DNA from: Brumimicrobium mesophilum | Lineage (GTDB): Bacteria > Bacteroidota > Bacteroidia > Flavobacteriales_D > Crocinitomicaceae | Assembly (NCBI RefSeq): GCF_003025005.1 | Contig: NZ_PVSS01000001.1 | Location: forward strand, 186,001 to 250,000 | DNA: 64,000 nt | Direction: 5' to 3' | Shown here: in pieces, positions 25,196-34,785 of the stretch | Position numbering within the stretch: the first letter of the stretch is position 1 | How the letters are laid out: every line of letters begins with the position of its first letter | Translations under genes and position numbers: made by a program | The notes under the pieces: generated by a model | What the model was told of the DNA's origin: nothing | The model's database searches: none | Seen by the model: only the letters and a program-made list of their open reading frames with translations

Positions 25196-25588
25196 ATGAA
25201 TTACACAGAAACTATCAAACAATATTTGGTGGAGTTAGACTACACCATTACACACGAAAAAGAAGACGAAGGTATTTTAATAATTGAAAAGGAAGAATAT
25301 GGTGTAAAGAACCTAGTTTTAGGAATTACTCCACCTGTTTTAATCTTAGAACAATACATATTTAAAATAGACCAACCTTCAGCTGAAATTTTTCAAAGTC
25401 TACTTATAAAAAACAGAGAAATTATTCACGGCGCTTTTGTACTTGATGATTCTGGAAAGAAAGTAATTTTTAGAGACACTCTTCAAATTGAAACTTTAGA
25501 CATTGAAGAACTCGAAGCATCACTTAATTCACTCAGTTTATTAATGAGTGAATATGCAAATGAGATAATAAAATTCTCAAAATATTAA
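25196..25588 (+). CDS. YbjN-like / secretion-chaperone-like small protein, first gene of PspA operon
   Basis: 130 residues, acidic, no signal peptide. The order of elements (amphipathic helix MNYTETIKQYLVELDYTI, strand-rich middle GILIIEKEEYGVKNLVLGI, helix with IFQSLLIKNREIIHGAFVLD, final long helix) matches the YbjN/Tir-chaperone fold, but I assign it by pattern only. Homologues of this type often precede pspA genes in such operons (family knowledge, not checked). 11 bp separate it from the PspA gene. Confidence 0.6.
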   Translation: MNYTETIKQYLVELDYTITHEKEDEGILIIEKEEYGVKNLVLGITPPVLILEQYIFKIDQPSAEIFQSLLIKNREIIHGAFVLDDSGKKVIFRDTLQIETLDIEELEASLNSLSLLMSEYANEIIKFSKY

Positions 25589-25599
25589 AACGAAAAACA

Positions 25600-26295
25600 A
25601 TGAATATTTTTAAAAGATTATTTAGAATAGGAGAAGCAGAGGCAAACTCTGTTGTCGACAACATGGAAGATCCAATTAAATTAACTGAGCAAGGAATCAG
25701 AGATCTTAAAAATGACTTGACAAAAAGTCTTGAGGCTTTAGCACAAGTAAAGGCTTCTAGCATCATGTCAAGAAATGACGAAAAGAAACATTTAAACCAG
25801 GCTACAATTTTTGAAGAAAAAGCAATTGCAATTCTCAAAAACAAGGATTTAGATGATGCTGCAAAAGACAATTTAGCACAACAAGCTTTGATTAAGAAAG
25901 GCGAATTGGAAAAAATGGCTCAAAACGCTAATGAAGAACATGAGCGCACAAGTAAAGCCGTTGTAGAAATTGAAACTAATATTGCCAAATTAAAAAGCAA
26001 TATCTCTAAATGGGAAAGTGAACTTCGTACATTAAAATCGCGTGTCAAAGTAAGCAAGGCTCAATCCAGCTTGAATAAGCAAATGGCAGGAATGGACAGT
26101 AACGGAACGGTAGAAATGCTCAAAAGAATGCAGCAAAAAGTAGAGGAAGAAGAGGCAAAAGCTGAAGCCTACGGCGACATTGCTAATAACTCAACTTCAG
26201 TAGAAGATGAAATTGATAAAGCAGCAGACCTAACTTCATCCAAAGCGGAAAGTGAATTAGAAGCATTGAAGAAAAAAATCGCGAATAACTCCTAA
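25600..26295 (+). CDS. PspA/IM30 (Vipp1) family protein
   Basis: 231 residues, almost entirely long heptad-patterned helices (about residues 25-190). The N-terminus MNIFKRLFRIGEAEANSVVDNMEDPIKLTEQGIRDL matches PspA helix alpha0 plus the conserved DP and E-x-x-I-R-D start of the PspA/IM30 domain. PspA and Vipp1 belong to the ESCRT-III superfamily and polymerise on stressed or curved membranes. Here it lies between a YbjN-like protein and an OB-fold membrane protein, in one operon with flotillin and an AAA+ ATPase that could remodel the polymer. No pspB, pspC or pspF is present. Confidence 0.9.
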   Translation: MNIFKRLFRIGEAEANSVVDNMEDPIKLTEQGIRDLKNDLTKSLEALAQVKASSIMSRNDEKKHLNQATIFEEKAIAILKNKDLDDAAKDNLAQQALIKKGELEKMAQNANEEHERTSKAVVEIETNIAKLKSNISKWESELRTLKSRVKVSKAQSSLNKQMAGMDSNGTVEMLKRMQQKVEEEEAKAEAYGDIANNSTSVEDEIDKAADLTSSKAESELEALKKKIANNS

Positions 26296-26301
26296 AATTA
26301 A

Positions 26302-27003
26302 ATGATAGAAATTTTATTTTCACCTGTCAATTTTGCACTTACTTTACTTGTTTTGGTGCTGGTTGCATATTGGTTAATTTCTATTATTGGAGGATTAGAT
26401 TTCGAAATAGATTTTGATGTAGATGTAGATATTGACGCAGATATTGATATTAGTTCTGGCTTAGATGCAACATCCATTGAAGACATCGCTAATATCGAAG
26501 TCAACAAAGAAGATGTAGTTAACAAAAGAAGACAGCCTCTAAAATGGTGGCAAATCTTCCTAATCTACTTCAACTTTGTGGGATTGCCGTTTATGTTCAC
26601 ATTAACTTCATTCATTTTCATCTGGTGGATTATTTCTGTTGTTTCAACTTCATTCTTTAATCTCTACGAGACCAATTTAGGATTTGTGATAATGGTTCTG
26701 AGTTTTATACCAGCTCTTTTTATCACAAAGATTTTTACAAGTCCTTTCAAATCATTTTTCAGCAAATTCAACAAAGACGGAGATGCTCCAGTTGATTTCA
26801 TAGGAAGAGAAGGAACTAGTTTATCGAGTATTTCAGCCGATAAAATGGGAAATGCAGAGGTCATTATTGATGGAAATCCTTATTCTATCTATATTAAATC
26901 AGAAAATGGAGAACCCATTGCTTACAATGAGAATTTTCTAATTATCAGAAATTCACCAACAAAAAGCTATTATTACGTTCAATCATATAAAAACAATTAT
27001 TAA
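26302..27003 (+). CDS. YqiJ/NfeD-like OB-fold membrane protein
   Basis: 233 residues. Membrane segments at about 10-30, 88-118 and 126-146. Between the first two is a strongly acidic alternating stretch FEIDFDVDVDIDADIDI (residues 34-50). The C-terminal part (about 163-233, DFIGREGTSLSSIS... AEVIIDGNPYSIYIKSENGEPI) is an OB-fold as in NfeD and E. coli YqiJ. NfeD/YqiJ proteins are encoded next to flotillin/SPFH proteins and act with them in membrane microdomains. Here it is 6 bp after pspA and 17 bp before flotillin, supporting the same role. Confidence 0.82.
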   Translation: MIEILFSPVNFALTLLVLVLVAYWLISIIGGLDFEIDFDVDVDIDADIDISSGLDATSIEDIANIEVNKEDVVNKRRQPLKWWQIFLIYFNFVGLPFMFTLTSFIFIWWIISVVSTSFFNLYETNLGFVIMVLSFIPALFITKIFTSPFKSFFSKFNKDGDAPVDFIGREGTSLSSISADKMGNAEVIIDGNPYSIYIKSENGEPIAYNENFLIIRNSPTKSYYYVQSYKNNY

Positions 27004-27020
27004 ACACATCACTAAAAATT

Positions 27021-29084
27021 ATGGATCTATTACAATTATCACTTTTTATAGTCGGGGCGGTTGTCTTCCTTGCCCTGGTGTACATGGCTATTATTGCCAT
27101 GTTCTACAAAAAAATCCCTCAAGGTCAAGCCTTAGTTAGAACGGGACTTGGAGGAACTAAAATTGCGACAGACAAAGGAATGTACGTAATTCCAGTATTC
27201 CACAAAATTGAAATCATGGATATTTCGGTTAAGAAAATCGAAATTGAAAGAATGGAAACTGAAGGTCTGATTTGTAAAGACAATATGCGTGCAGATATCA
27301 AAGTTGCATTTTTCGTAAGGGTGAACAACGATATAAACGCTATAAAGAAAGTTGCTCAAACTATTGGCTGTGAGAGAGCATCTAGAATTCAAACCTTAGA
27401 AGAACTTTTTGAAGCGAAATTTTCTGAAGCCTTAAAATCTGTAGGTAAGAAGTTTGAATTTATAGAACTATACGAAGCTCGAAGAGAATTCAGAGATGAA
27501 ATCGTGAACATCATCGGAACAGACTTAAATGGCTACACACTAGAAGATTGTGCGATAGATTATTTAGAACAAACACCAGTAGGTTTCTTAAAATCAAACA
27601 ACATTCTTGATGCGGAAGGGATTAAGAAAATTACTGAATTAACAGCTGAACAAAACAAGAAAGCCAATCTTATTAAACGCGATGAAGAGAAGGTAATTCG
27701 CAAGCAAGATGTTGAAGCAAGAGAAGCTATCTTAGAATTAGATAGGCAATTAGCTGAAAAGGAAGAATCTCAAAAAAGAGAAATTGCTAACATTAAATCT
27801 CGTGAAGAAGCACAAGTATCAAAAGTTAGAGAAGAAGAACGCTTAAAATCTGAAAATGCGCGCATTTTAACAGAAGAAAAAGTAAAAGTTGCAGAAGAAA
27901 ACATGCAACGTCAGATAATCGTTGCGCTTAAGAACAAAGAAAGAACTGAAGCTGTAGAGACCGAACGTGTCGAAAAAGACCGTGCTTTAGAACAAACCGA
28001 GAGAGAGCGTATTGTAACACTTGCACAAATTGAAAAAGAAAAGGTTGTTGAGGTAGAAAAGAAAAACATTCAAGATGTTATTCGTGATCGCGTAACTTTA
28101 GAAAAAGGAGTTGTTGAAGAGCAAGAAAACATGAAAGATATTCAAGCTTTCAAAACTGCAGACAGAGAGAAACAAGTTGCTATTACTAGAGCGGAGTCTC
28201 AAGCGCAAGATCTTCTAATCAAAACGATAAAAGAAGCTGAAGGTAAGAAAGAAGCCATGAAGCAAAAGGCGGAAGAAATTAATATTGAAGCTCTAGCTAA
28301 GAAAGAAGCAAGTTCTAAGGAAGCCGAAGCGCGTAAAATAATTGCAGACGCCAAAGCAAAAGAAGAAGCTATTTTAGGTATTTCTGAAGCACAAGTAATG
28401 CACGCAAAAGCAGATGCCAACGAAAGACAAGGAATTGTAGATGCTTTAATAACAGAAAAACAAGCAATTGCTGAAGCCAAAGGAATTGAAGTTAAAGCAG
28501 ATGCAAAACGCAAAGATGGATTGGCAGAAGCAGAAGTAATGAAAGAAAAAGCTATGGCTGAAGCTCGCGGAATCGAAGAGAAGGCCGAAGCAATGAAGAA
28601 ACTGGATGGTGTTGGAAAAGACCACGAGGAATTCAAGCTGAGATTAGATAAAGAATTACAAATTGATCTTGCTGGAATAAATATTCAGAAGGATATTGCG
28701 GATGCTCAAGCTTCCGTTATCGCGGAAGCACTTAAAGCTGCCAACATTGATATCGTAGGTGGAGAAACAATGTTCTTTGATCAAATTATCGGCCAAATCA
28801 CACGTTCTAAAGGAATAGATAGATTAGTAAATCACAGTGAGAACATCACAGAAGTGAAAGACGCAATTTTATCAAATGATGATGTTCAAGGTAATTTAAT
28901 CGACAAGATCAAAAACATGGCAGACCGTTATGGAATTGGTTCAGAAGACATCAAAAACTTGAGCATAGCTAATTTATTGTTGAAAATGAACAATAAAGCA
29001 GACAATGAAGAAGACAATAACATGTTGACCAATTTAATGAACATGGCAAAAGGTATGGGAATTGGCGACAAGAAATTGAACTAA
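27021..29084 (+). CDS. Flotillin-family SPFH/Band 7 protein (YqiK-like)
   Basis: 687 residues. N-terminal membrane anchor at about 5-28, then the SPFH/Band 7 domain (about 30-200; IPQGQALVRTGLGGTKIATDKGMYVIPVFHKIEIMDIS is the usual flotillin start). Residues about 205-560 form a very long Glu/Lys/Ala-rich coiled coil (repeated AEAKGIEVKADAKRK-like segments), and the last 100 residues form a flotillin C-terminal region. Flotillins oligomerise into membrane platforms. At 687 residues it is longer than FloT (about 510) and similar to the YqiK branch. It partners with the OB-fold protein encoded immediately upstream. Confidence 0.93.
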   Translation: MDLLQLSLFIVGAVVFLALVYMAIIAMFYKKIPQGQALVRTGLGGTKIATDKGMYVIPVFHKIEIMDISVKKIEIERMETEGLICKDNMRADIKVAFFVRVNNDINAIKKVAQTIGCERASRIQTLEELFEAKFSEALKSVGKKFEFIELYEARREFRDEIVNIIGTDLNGYTLEDCAIDYLEQTPVGFLKSNNILDAEGIKKITELTAEQNKKANLIKRDEEKVIRKQDVEAREAILELDRQLAEKEESQKREIANIKSREEAQVSKVREEERLKSENARILTEEKVKVAEENMQRQIIVALKNKERTEAVETERVEKDRALEQTERERIVTLAQIEKEKVVEVEKKNIQDVIRDRVTLEKGVVEEQENMKDIQAFKTADREKQVAITRAESQAQDLLIKTIKEAEGKKEAMKQKAEEINIEALAKKEASSKEAEARKIIADAKAKEEAILGISEAQVMHAKADANERQGIVDALITEKQAIAEAKGIEVKADAKRKDGLAEAEVMKEKAMAEARGIEEKAEAMKKLDGVGKDHEEFKLRLDKELQIDLAGINIQKDIADAQASVIAEALKAANIDIVGGETMFFDQIIGQITRSKGIDRLVNHSENITEVKDAILSNDDVQGNLIDKIKNMADRYGIGSEDIKNLSIANLLLKMNNKADNEEDNNMLTNLMNMAKGMGIGDKKLN

Positions 29085-29106
29085 TTCTTTAAAATAAAAC
29101 CTTAAG

Positions 29107-29153
29107 ATTTGTGGAATATTCTAGTAAAGCACTTTATTAGGTATTCCACAAAT
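29107..29153 (+). terminator. Strong intercistronic hairpin (partial terminator or attenuator)
   Basis: Perfect 12-bp outer stem ATTTGTGGAATA (29107-29118) / TATTCCACAAAT (29142-29153) with an inner CTAGTAAAG / CTTTATTAG stem. It lies 22 bp after the flotillin stop. There is no T-run beyond AATTAATT, so it could trim, stabilise or attenuate expression before the ATPase gene. Confidence 0.6.
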
Positions 29154-29261
29154 TAATTCTGAGAAAATAAAGAATTCAAGAAATAACATTTTTCATAATA
29201 CGCTATAATTCCTTTGTTTCATTTAGTTTAAGCTAATCAGTCAAGAAAACATTTCCAATAA

Positions 29262-32200
29262 ATGGCAGAAAACAAAAATTCAGATCAGTTAAATAAAGAC
29301 ACTTACGAAATTATTCGTGGGAGGTTAAAAACACATTCCAATGAGCTTCAAGTTCGAATTTCGAAATTGAATGAATCTCGAAAAGATGTCTTTGGTGCGT
29401 TGGAAACAAAATTGATTGACAACAATCGAATTCTAACCGAAAACAATTGTATTCCTCGAGATATAATCTCCTTTGACAACACATGTATTTTCGGTTATAA
29501 TGTAAATTTTGGTTTACGTTCGGAAATTAAATTGTCTGATGTTTTTAGCATTTATGAATTTAAAGACAACAACTTTGAACCAGCTTCTTATGATTTTATT
29601 AGCGATGAGCAGTTTGAAACTGACTTCGTAAACCTTTACAAATATTATAGAAATACTTTTTTTACACGCTTTGGACACATAGAGAATTTCCTATTTATGG
29701 TTTTCCAAATAAGTGAAAACCCTGATGACATAAAAACTTTCAAATGGCTAATTAAAGACAATCAACTCACCTATATTGACGCCAGAAGTGAGCATGAATA
29801 CAATTTACCACCTCAACATGAGTTTCAATGGCAAGAAATTGACAGAGACATGCACCGCTATGGTGAACATCCTCACGTTTCAGTTTTAGATAAAGTTTTT
29901 GTGGAAAGTGTTGGTGGAGATTTGACCATAAAAATTGAAGACAATACCGCAGATGGAGATGGAATCTACTCAGAAAGTGTAGAATACCGTGACCAAACCT
30001 TGGATGATGGAAAGGTAAGATTTTCAGAATTTGGCAACTTGATCCCAATAGAAATAACTCCATTTCAAGAAGAACCTCGATACTTCTTGTACAACCATAA
30101 AATGCGTGAAGTTCAGCGTATCGACAGCATACAACGGACCGCTGTGTTCTTACCAGACAATCAAGGATTAATTTTCCCAACTGGTTATTATCTTCAAACT
30201 GGCGAATATCACCTATTTGATAATTCCATCGAAGGAATCGAATTCGTTAAAAAAGTGGCTTCACCAAATGGGGAAGACTATTTGTATGTTTTCTATTCTA
30301 ACATACTTGGTTTATACAACCTAATGCATTACAATGTCATTTCTCAAAAGGTAAAAACCCCAATTGTTTGTAATGGTTACACCATTTTTAAAGAAGGTCA
30401 GCTCTGCTATTTTAGAAATGAGAATGAGCAAACCAAGCACCATATTATTCAGATATGGCAAACACCGTTTACAAAAGAAGCAATTGCTCCTGCAGAGCAC
30501 ACGGAGTCACTGATTTACAAAATTGGAAATAAAGACATCGTTAAAGCCATGGCTGAAGCCCATGGAATTATCAATCTGCTCAATAAAGGCGATAATTACG
30601 CTGATTTATATGTTGATATTGCCAAGAACGCAAAAGACATTCTAGATGCTTATTATTGGTTAAATGAGGAAGAGACAATGCGCCTCGACGAACCCATTAA
30701 AGAAATTAGAAAAACTGCTCATTCCGCAATAGATGAATTTGAAAGAGTTGTTGAATTAAGGAAAAATGCGAAAGAAGAAAGCCATAAAATAGCGACTGTT
30801 GCCAATGAGGTTTTTAGCAAAATTAAAAGCACTTCCTTCAAAAATATAGATGAATTCGTTAAACTATTAACTTCTTTAAGACAAATCCGAGGTGAGGTAA
30901 TCACGTTAAGAGATGTTCGATATATCGATGAAGAAATCTTAAACAAAATTGAAGAGGAAGTTGAAGAATATCAAGATAAAATCTCCAAACGATGTGTAGA
31001 ATTCTTATTGGACGAGAAAGCTTTAAAGCCATATGACGACAAGCTAATTGATAAAGAAAAAGCCTTAGTAGAAAGTAAAAAAGTATTTGAAATTAAAGCG
31101 TTAGAAACTGAAATTTCCAATATAGGTATCGAACTCGAAATGCTTATTGAAATCGTTAGTAATCTAGAAATTGAAGATACCACACATACGATTAAAATAA
31201 TTGACGCTATTTCTTTAATTTATTCTCGACTCAATCAATTAAAAGCTGCAGCAAAAAACAAGAAGCAAAACTTAGGTGGTGCAGAAGCAAAAGCAGCATT
31301 CGCAACGCAAATAAAGTTAATTGAACAGAGTGTTTTTAATTACTTCGATATGGCCGACACTCCAGAAAAGTGTGACGAATATCAAAACAAAGTAGCAGTA
31401 CAACTTGAAGATTTAGAAGCCAAATTTATAGATTACGATCATTTCGCATTAGAAATTGCTGAAAAAAGAGAAGAGATTTTTGCATCTTTCGACACTAGGA
31501 AAAGTGAGCTAATTGAAAAGAAAAATCGCCGAACAGTTGCTATAAAAACAACTTCTGAACGCATCATTAATGGGATTGTAAACAAGCTTAAAAATCTAGA
31601 ATCAGAGCAAGAAATAAATGCACATTTCGCTTCTGATTTGATGGTCAATAAAGTTAGAGACAACATAAACGAGCTTCTAGCGCTAGAAGATCAAGGAAAA
31701 GCAGAATCTCTGGAAACAGCTTTAAAAGTTGCGAAAGAAGATTCCTTTAGACAGCTTAAAGACCGTAAAGATTTATATGAGGATGGGAATTCAGTAATCA
31801 AATTTGGTCAGCATAGGTTTGGTGTTAACCAACAGAAACTTGACATAACGCTCGTTCTTAAAAACGAAGAATTATTTTATCATTTAACCGGAACAGATTT
31901 TTATCAACCCTTGACGAATCCGCTATTGGAAAGTGGAAGGAGATTCTGGTCGCAAGATTACGCTTCTGAAAATAAAGAGGTTTACAGAAGTGAATATTTA
32001 GCTTACAAAGTTTTCAAAAAGGAAAACAAATTGGGCGAGCTAACACCAGAAATGTGGGAAGAAAAAGTGAAAGCAGAAAGTAGTATAAACTACTCTGAAG
32101 GATACACTAAAGGAGTGCATGACGAAGATGCTTTACTGATTTTAAACATTTTAGTAGAAAAACATAAAAGCCTTGGCCTATTAACTTTCACTTCTAAAAC

Positions 32201-34100
32201 AAGAGCACATGCCCAATATTTTTGGCATGCTTTAGCGAAAGAAAAACAAGTGCGTTTGTTGAGATTAATCAAGACAACAGGTGAAGTTTTCAAAACTTTT
32301 CCTAATGCTCAAAATGAAAGTTTCGTTGAACTAGAATTACAAGAGGAAATTTCACAATTTGCTGAGAACTCTAAACTTTTTGAAATAGCTGAAAAAAAGC
32401 AAATCGCACAATATTTAGTAAAAGAGTTACAATCTGATGACATATTTGCTATTTCGATTGAGGCTTTTGACCTAAATGAAGAATTTCAACAATCTTTAAA
32501 AGAAAAAAAACAAGACAAACGTTATCAACTTACGTTAGAAGAAACTGACAATTTAAAAGAGAAAATTCAAACCGCAAAGCAATGGTTTATGGCTTTTTCT
32601 CAATCAAAAACAGAGAATAACACCGTGTTTTTAGAAGAAGCTGTCTGTTTATCTCTATTCTCAGAATCTTTTTCCCAGCCAGAAACACATCTATCTGCTA
32701 AAGAAACAATCATAGGGTTCAAAGGAAATCACAAGGTTTTAGAAGATGAAAAATACATTTTTGATTACCATAATTTCATCCAAAAATTAGAAGCATTTTC
32801 GGAAATAGAAGTCCCAGCTTATCATGCGTTTAGAGAAACACGTCATCAAGTACTTGAAGAACTCAAAGAGCAACTTAAACTCAGTGAATTTATGCCTGTT
32901 GTTTTGTCTTCATTCGTGCGAAATAAATTGATTGACGAAGTTTATTTACCTCTTTTCGGAAGTAATCTCGCCAAACAAATGGGAACAGTTGGTGAAAATA
33001 AGCGTGTGGACAGAATGGGTCTACTCCTACTGATTTCTCCACCTGGTTATGGTAAAACCACGCTTATGGAATACATCTGTAACAGGTTAGGATTGGTTTT
33101 TATGAAAATAAATGGACCTGCCATTGGACACGAAGTAACATCTGTTGACCCAGAAGCTGCAACTAACAGTGCTAGTAGAGAAGAATTAAAAAAGTTGAAT
33201 CTTGCTTTCGAAATGGGGAATAATGTGATGCTTTATCTGGACGATATTCAACATTGTAATCCAGAATTCTTACAGAAATTTATTTCACTTTCTGATGGAA
33301 CAAGACGTATTGAAGGTGTTTACAATGGAAAACCTAAAACGTATGATTTAAGAAGTAAAAAATTCAGTGTGATCATGGCTGGAAATCCGTATACCGAAAG
33401 TGGTGAACGTTTTAGAATCCCAGATATGTTAGCGAATAGAGCTGACATTTATAATCTCGGTGATATTATCGGTGACACAAAAGACTTCTTCGAACTCAGT
33501 TTAATCGAGAATTCCTTAACGGCGAATTCTACATTAAGTCAATTAAGAAATAAATCGATGGAAGATTTGTATGCTTTAATTAGACAAGTGCAAACAGGTC
33601 AACAAGCCGAACTTGAAGCTACACATAGTCAACAAGACTTGCAAGATTACGTTTCTGTGCTCGAAAAAGTAATTAAAGTTCGAGATACGGTTTTAAAAGT
33701 AAACGAAACCTACATCAAGAGTGCTGCAATGGAAGATTCCTACAGAACAGAGCCAGCATTTAAACTCCAGGGATCTTACCGAGACATGAACAAGCTTGTG
33801 GAGAAAATCGTTTCTATTATGAACAATGATGAACTACAAACTTTGCTCAACACGCATTATGAAAGTGAATCACAAACATTAACTGGACAAGCAGAAGCAA
33901 ATTTATTGAAATTTAAAGAATTGAGTCAAACATTGACAGAAGTAGAAGCTCAACGTTGGGAATCAATAAAAGAAACTTTCTTAAAAAACAACAAGTTGAA
34001 AGGATTATCCGACACCAATGAAATGGGTCAAATCATATCTCAATTGATGGATTTCAATGCAAATTTAGGAGGGATTCAAAAAGCGATAAAAAAGGATTAA
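29262..34100 (+). CDS. Giant MoxR-like AAA+ ATPase with long coiled coil (DUF3686-type)
   Basis: 1612 residues, no signal peptide or membrane helix. The N-terminal part (about 60-430) is a beta-rich domain matching the DUF3686 family, whose members are annotated as ATPases involved in DNA repair without direct evidence. Residues about 440-800 are long helices and coiled coil. The AAA+ module is C-terminal: Walker A ISPPGYGKTTLMEYI with Lys1265, Walker B VMLYLDDIQHCN with Asp1327-Asp1328, sensor 1 VIMAGNPY and RADIYNLGDI afterwards. Last gene of the PspA-flotillin operon, separated by a 177-bp gap with a hairpin. A remodelling partner for PspA or flotillin assemblies is my inference. Confidence 0.85.
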   Translation: MAENKNSDQLNKDTYEIIRGRLKTHSNELQVRISKLNESRKDVFGALETKLIDNNRILTENNCIPRDIISFDNTCIFGYNVNFGLRSEIKLSDVFSIYEFKDNNFEPASYDFISDEQFETDFVNLYKYYRNTFFTRFGHIENFLFMVFQISENPDDIKTFKWLIKDNQLTYIDARSEHEYNLPPQHEFQWQEIDRDMHRYGEHPHVSVLDKVFVESVGGDLTIKIEDNTADGDGIYSESVEYRDQTLDDGKVRFSEFGNLIPIEITPFQEEPRYFLYNHKMREVQRIDSIQRTAVFLPDNQGLIFPTGYYLQTGEYHLFDNSIEGIEFVKKVASPNGEDYLYVFYSNILGLYNLMHYNVISQKVKTPIVCNGYTIFKEGQLCYFRNENEQTKHHIIQIWQTPFTKEAIAPAEHTESLIYKIGNKDIVKAMAEAHGIINLLNKGDNYADLYVDIAKNAKDILDAYYWLNEEETMRLDEPIKEIRKTAHSAIDEFERVVELRKNAKEESHKIATVANEVFSKIKSTSFKNIDEFVKLLTSLRQIRGEVITLRDVRYIDEEILNKIEEEVEEYQDKISKRCVEFLLDEKALKPYDDKLIDKEKALVESKKVFEIKALETEISNIGIELEMLIEIVSNLEIEDTTHTIKIIDAISLIYSRLNQLKAAAKNKKQNLGGAEAKAAFATQIKLIEQSVFNYFDMADTPEKCDEYQNKVAVQLEDLEAKFIDYDHFALEIAEKREEIFASFDTRKSELIEKKNRRTVAIKTTSERIINGIVNKLKNLESEQEINAHFASDLMVNKVRDNINELLALEDQGKAESLETALKVAKEDSFRQLKDRKDLYEDGNSVIKFGQHRFGVNQQKLDITLVLKNEELFYHLTGTDFYQPLTNPLLESGRRFWSQDYASENKEVYRSEYLAYKVFKKENKLGELTPEMWEEKVKAESSINYSEGYTKGVHDEDALLILNILVEKHKSLGLLTFTSKTRAHAQYFWHALAKEKQVRLLRLIKTTGEVFKTFPNAQNESFVELELQEEISQFAENSKLFEIAEKKQIAQYLVKELQSDDIFAISIEAFDLNEEFQQSLKEKKQDKRYQLTLEETDNLKEKIQTAKQWFMAFSQSKTENNTVFLEEAVCLSLFSESFSQPETHLSAKETIIGFKGNHKVLEDEKYIFDYHNFIQKLEAFSEIEVPAYHAFRETRHQVLEELKEQLKLSEFMPVVLSSFVRNKLIDEVYLPLFGSNLAKQMGTVGENKRVDRMGLLLLISPPGYGKTTLMEYICNRLGLVFMKINGPAIGHEVTSVDPEAATNSASREELKKLNLAFEMGNNVMLYLDDIQHCNPEFLQKFISLSDGTRRIEGVYNGKPKTYDLRSKKFSVIMAGNPYTESGERFRIPDMLANRADIYNLGDIIGDTKDFFELSLIENSLTANSTLSQLRNKSMEDLYALIRQVQTGQQAELEATHSQQDLQDYVSVLEKVIKVRDTVLKVNETYIKSAAMEDSYRTEPAFKLQGSYRDMNKLVEKIVSIMNNDELQTLLNTHYESESQTLTGQAEANLLKFKELSQTLTEVEAQRWESIKETFLKNNKLKGLSDTNEMGQIISQLMDFNANLGGIQKAIKKD

Positions 34101-34347
34101 TTACGAATAGGGGAATTACGAATTTGAGGTTAGCGGATTTTGGAAAATTTAAGTCCATATTAAAGTTAGGTACGTATTGTTGCATAGTTGATATTCTCAA
34201 ATAGCAACTTTTACTTTATAAGAATGAAGTAGATCAACTCTATAACCTACTAATTATTAATTGACTTTGTGATTTATTAACTAAATACTAAGTTATTTCA
34301 TAAGATCCTTTTTTCTAATATTGCGCTCTAATAATAAATTCAAAATT
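34101..34347. other. Gene-free region with ATTACGAAT words
   Basis: Begins with attacgaat twice (34103-34111 and 34117-34125 region), the same word family as at 24157-24290 and 46692-46755, followed by AT-rich sequence. No other structure was recognised. Confidence 0.4.
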
Positions 34348-34545
34348 ATGAAAAAGTTACTATTTGGTGCAGTGCTTGTTGGTTGTTTGGGTTTAACTTC
34401 GTGTAAAAAAGATTACACTTGTACTTACTCTGGAAATGGTGGTATTGCTTCAGGATCAACTGACTTTTCAACAAAAGATAAATCGGAAGCTGAAGATTTT
34501 GAAAAGGAGTGTAAAGCTGCTGGAGGAACTTGGAGAACTAACTAA
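34348..34545 (+). CDS. Small lipoprotein
   Basis: 65 residues from ATG 34348 (an upstream in-frame TTG at 34321 is not credible). Signal MKKLLFGAVLVGCLGLTSC with lipobox LTSC at residues 16-19, then KKDYTCTYSGNGGIASGS and EKECKAAGGTWRTN. Three further Cys may form disulphides. Tiny lipoproteins of this pattern (KKDYTCTC..., E-C-x-A-x-G-G-x-W) are frequent in Bacteroidota; function unknown. Confidence 0.75.
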   Translation: MKKLLFGAVLVGCLGLTSCKKDYTCTYSGNGGIASGSTDFSTKDKSEAEDFEKECKAAGGTWRTN

Positions 34546-34727
34546 AAATTACTTTTAATTGAAATTTTAATTTCTTTGAGAAAACGAATTTCCAACAGAT
34601 ATTTAATCGATTTTTCTGAAGTGAAAATTTCAATATTCAATTGTTTTACGCCAAGGAATTAATTTCTTGGCATAAAAAACCTCCATCAAAGGAGAAATTT
34701 TAAAACAAGTAGAAAGTAACGCAAAAA

Positions 34728-34757
34728 AATAGTGATTCCAATTCAGAAATCACTATT
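34728..34757 (-). terminator. Rho-independent terminator
   Basis: 10-bp stem AATAGTGATT / AATCACTATT with a 10-nt loop, followed on the minus strand by T7. It lies 29 bp after the stop of the lipoprotein gene at 34786-35268. Confidence 0.85.
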
Positions 34758-34785
34758 CAATTTTAGTTAGATAATATTGCAAAAA

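Noticed and set aside
28199-28636. 145-codon minus-strand frame inside the flotillin gene
   Set aside because: Antisense of the Glu/Lys/Ala coiled coil, which leaves the opposite strand free of stops; Ser/Phe/Ala-rich product has no protein-like features.
34601-34680. GCCAAG/CTTGGC hairpin after the small lipoprotein
   Set aside because: A stem is visible but lacks a T-run on either strand, so I did not list it as a terminator.
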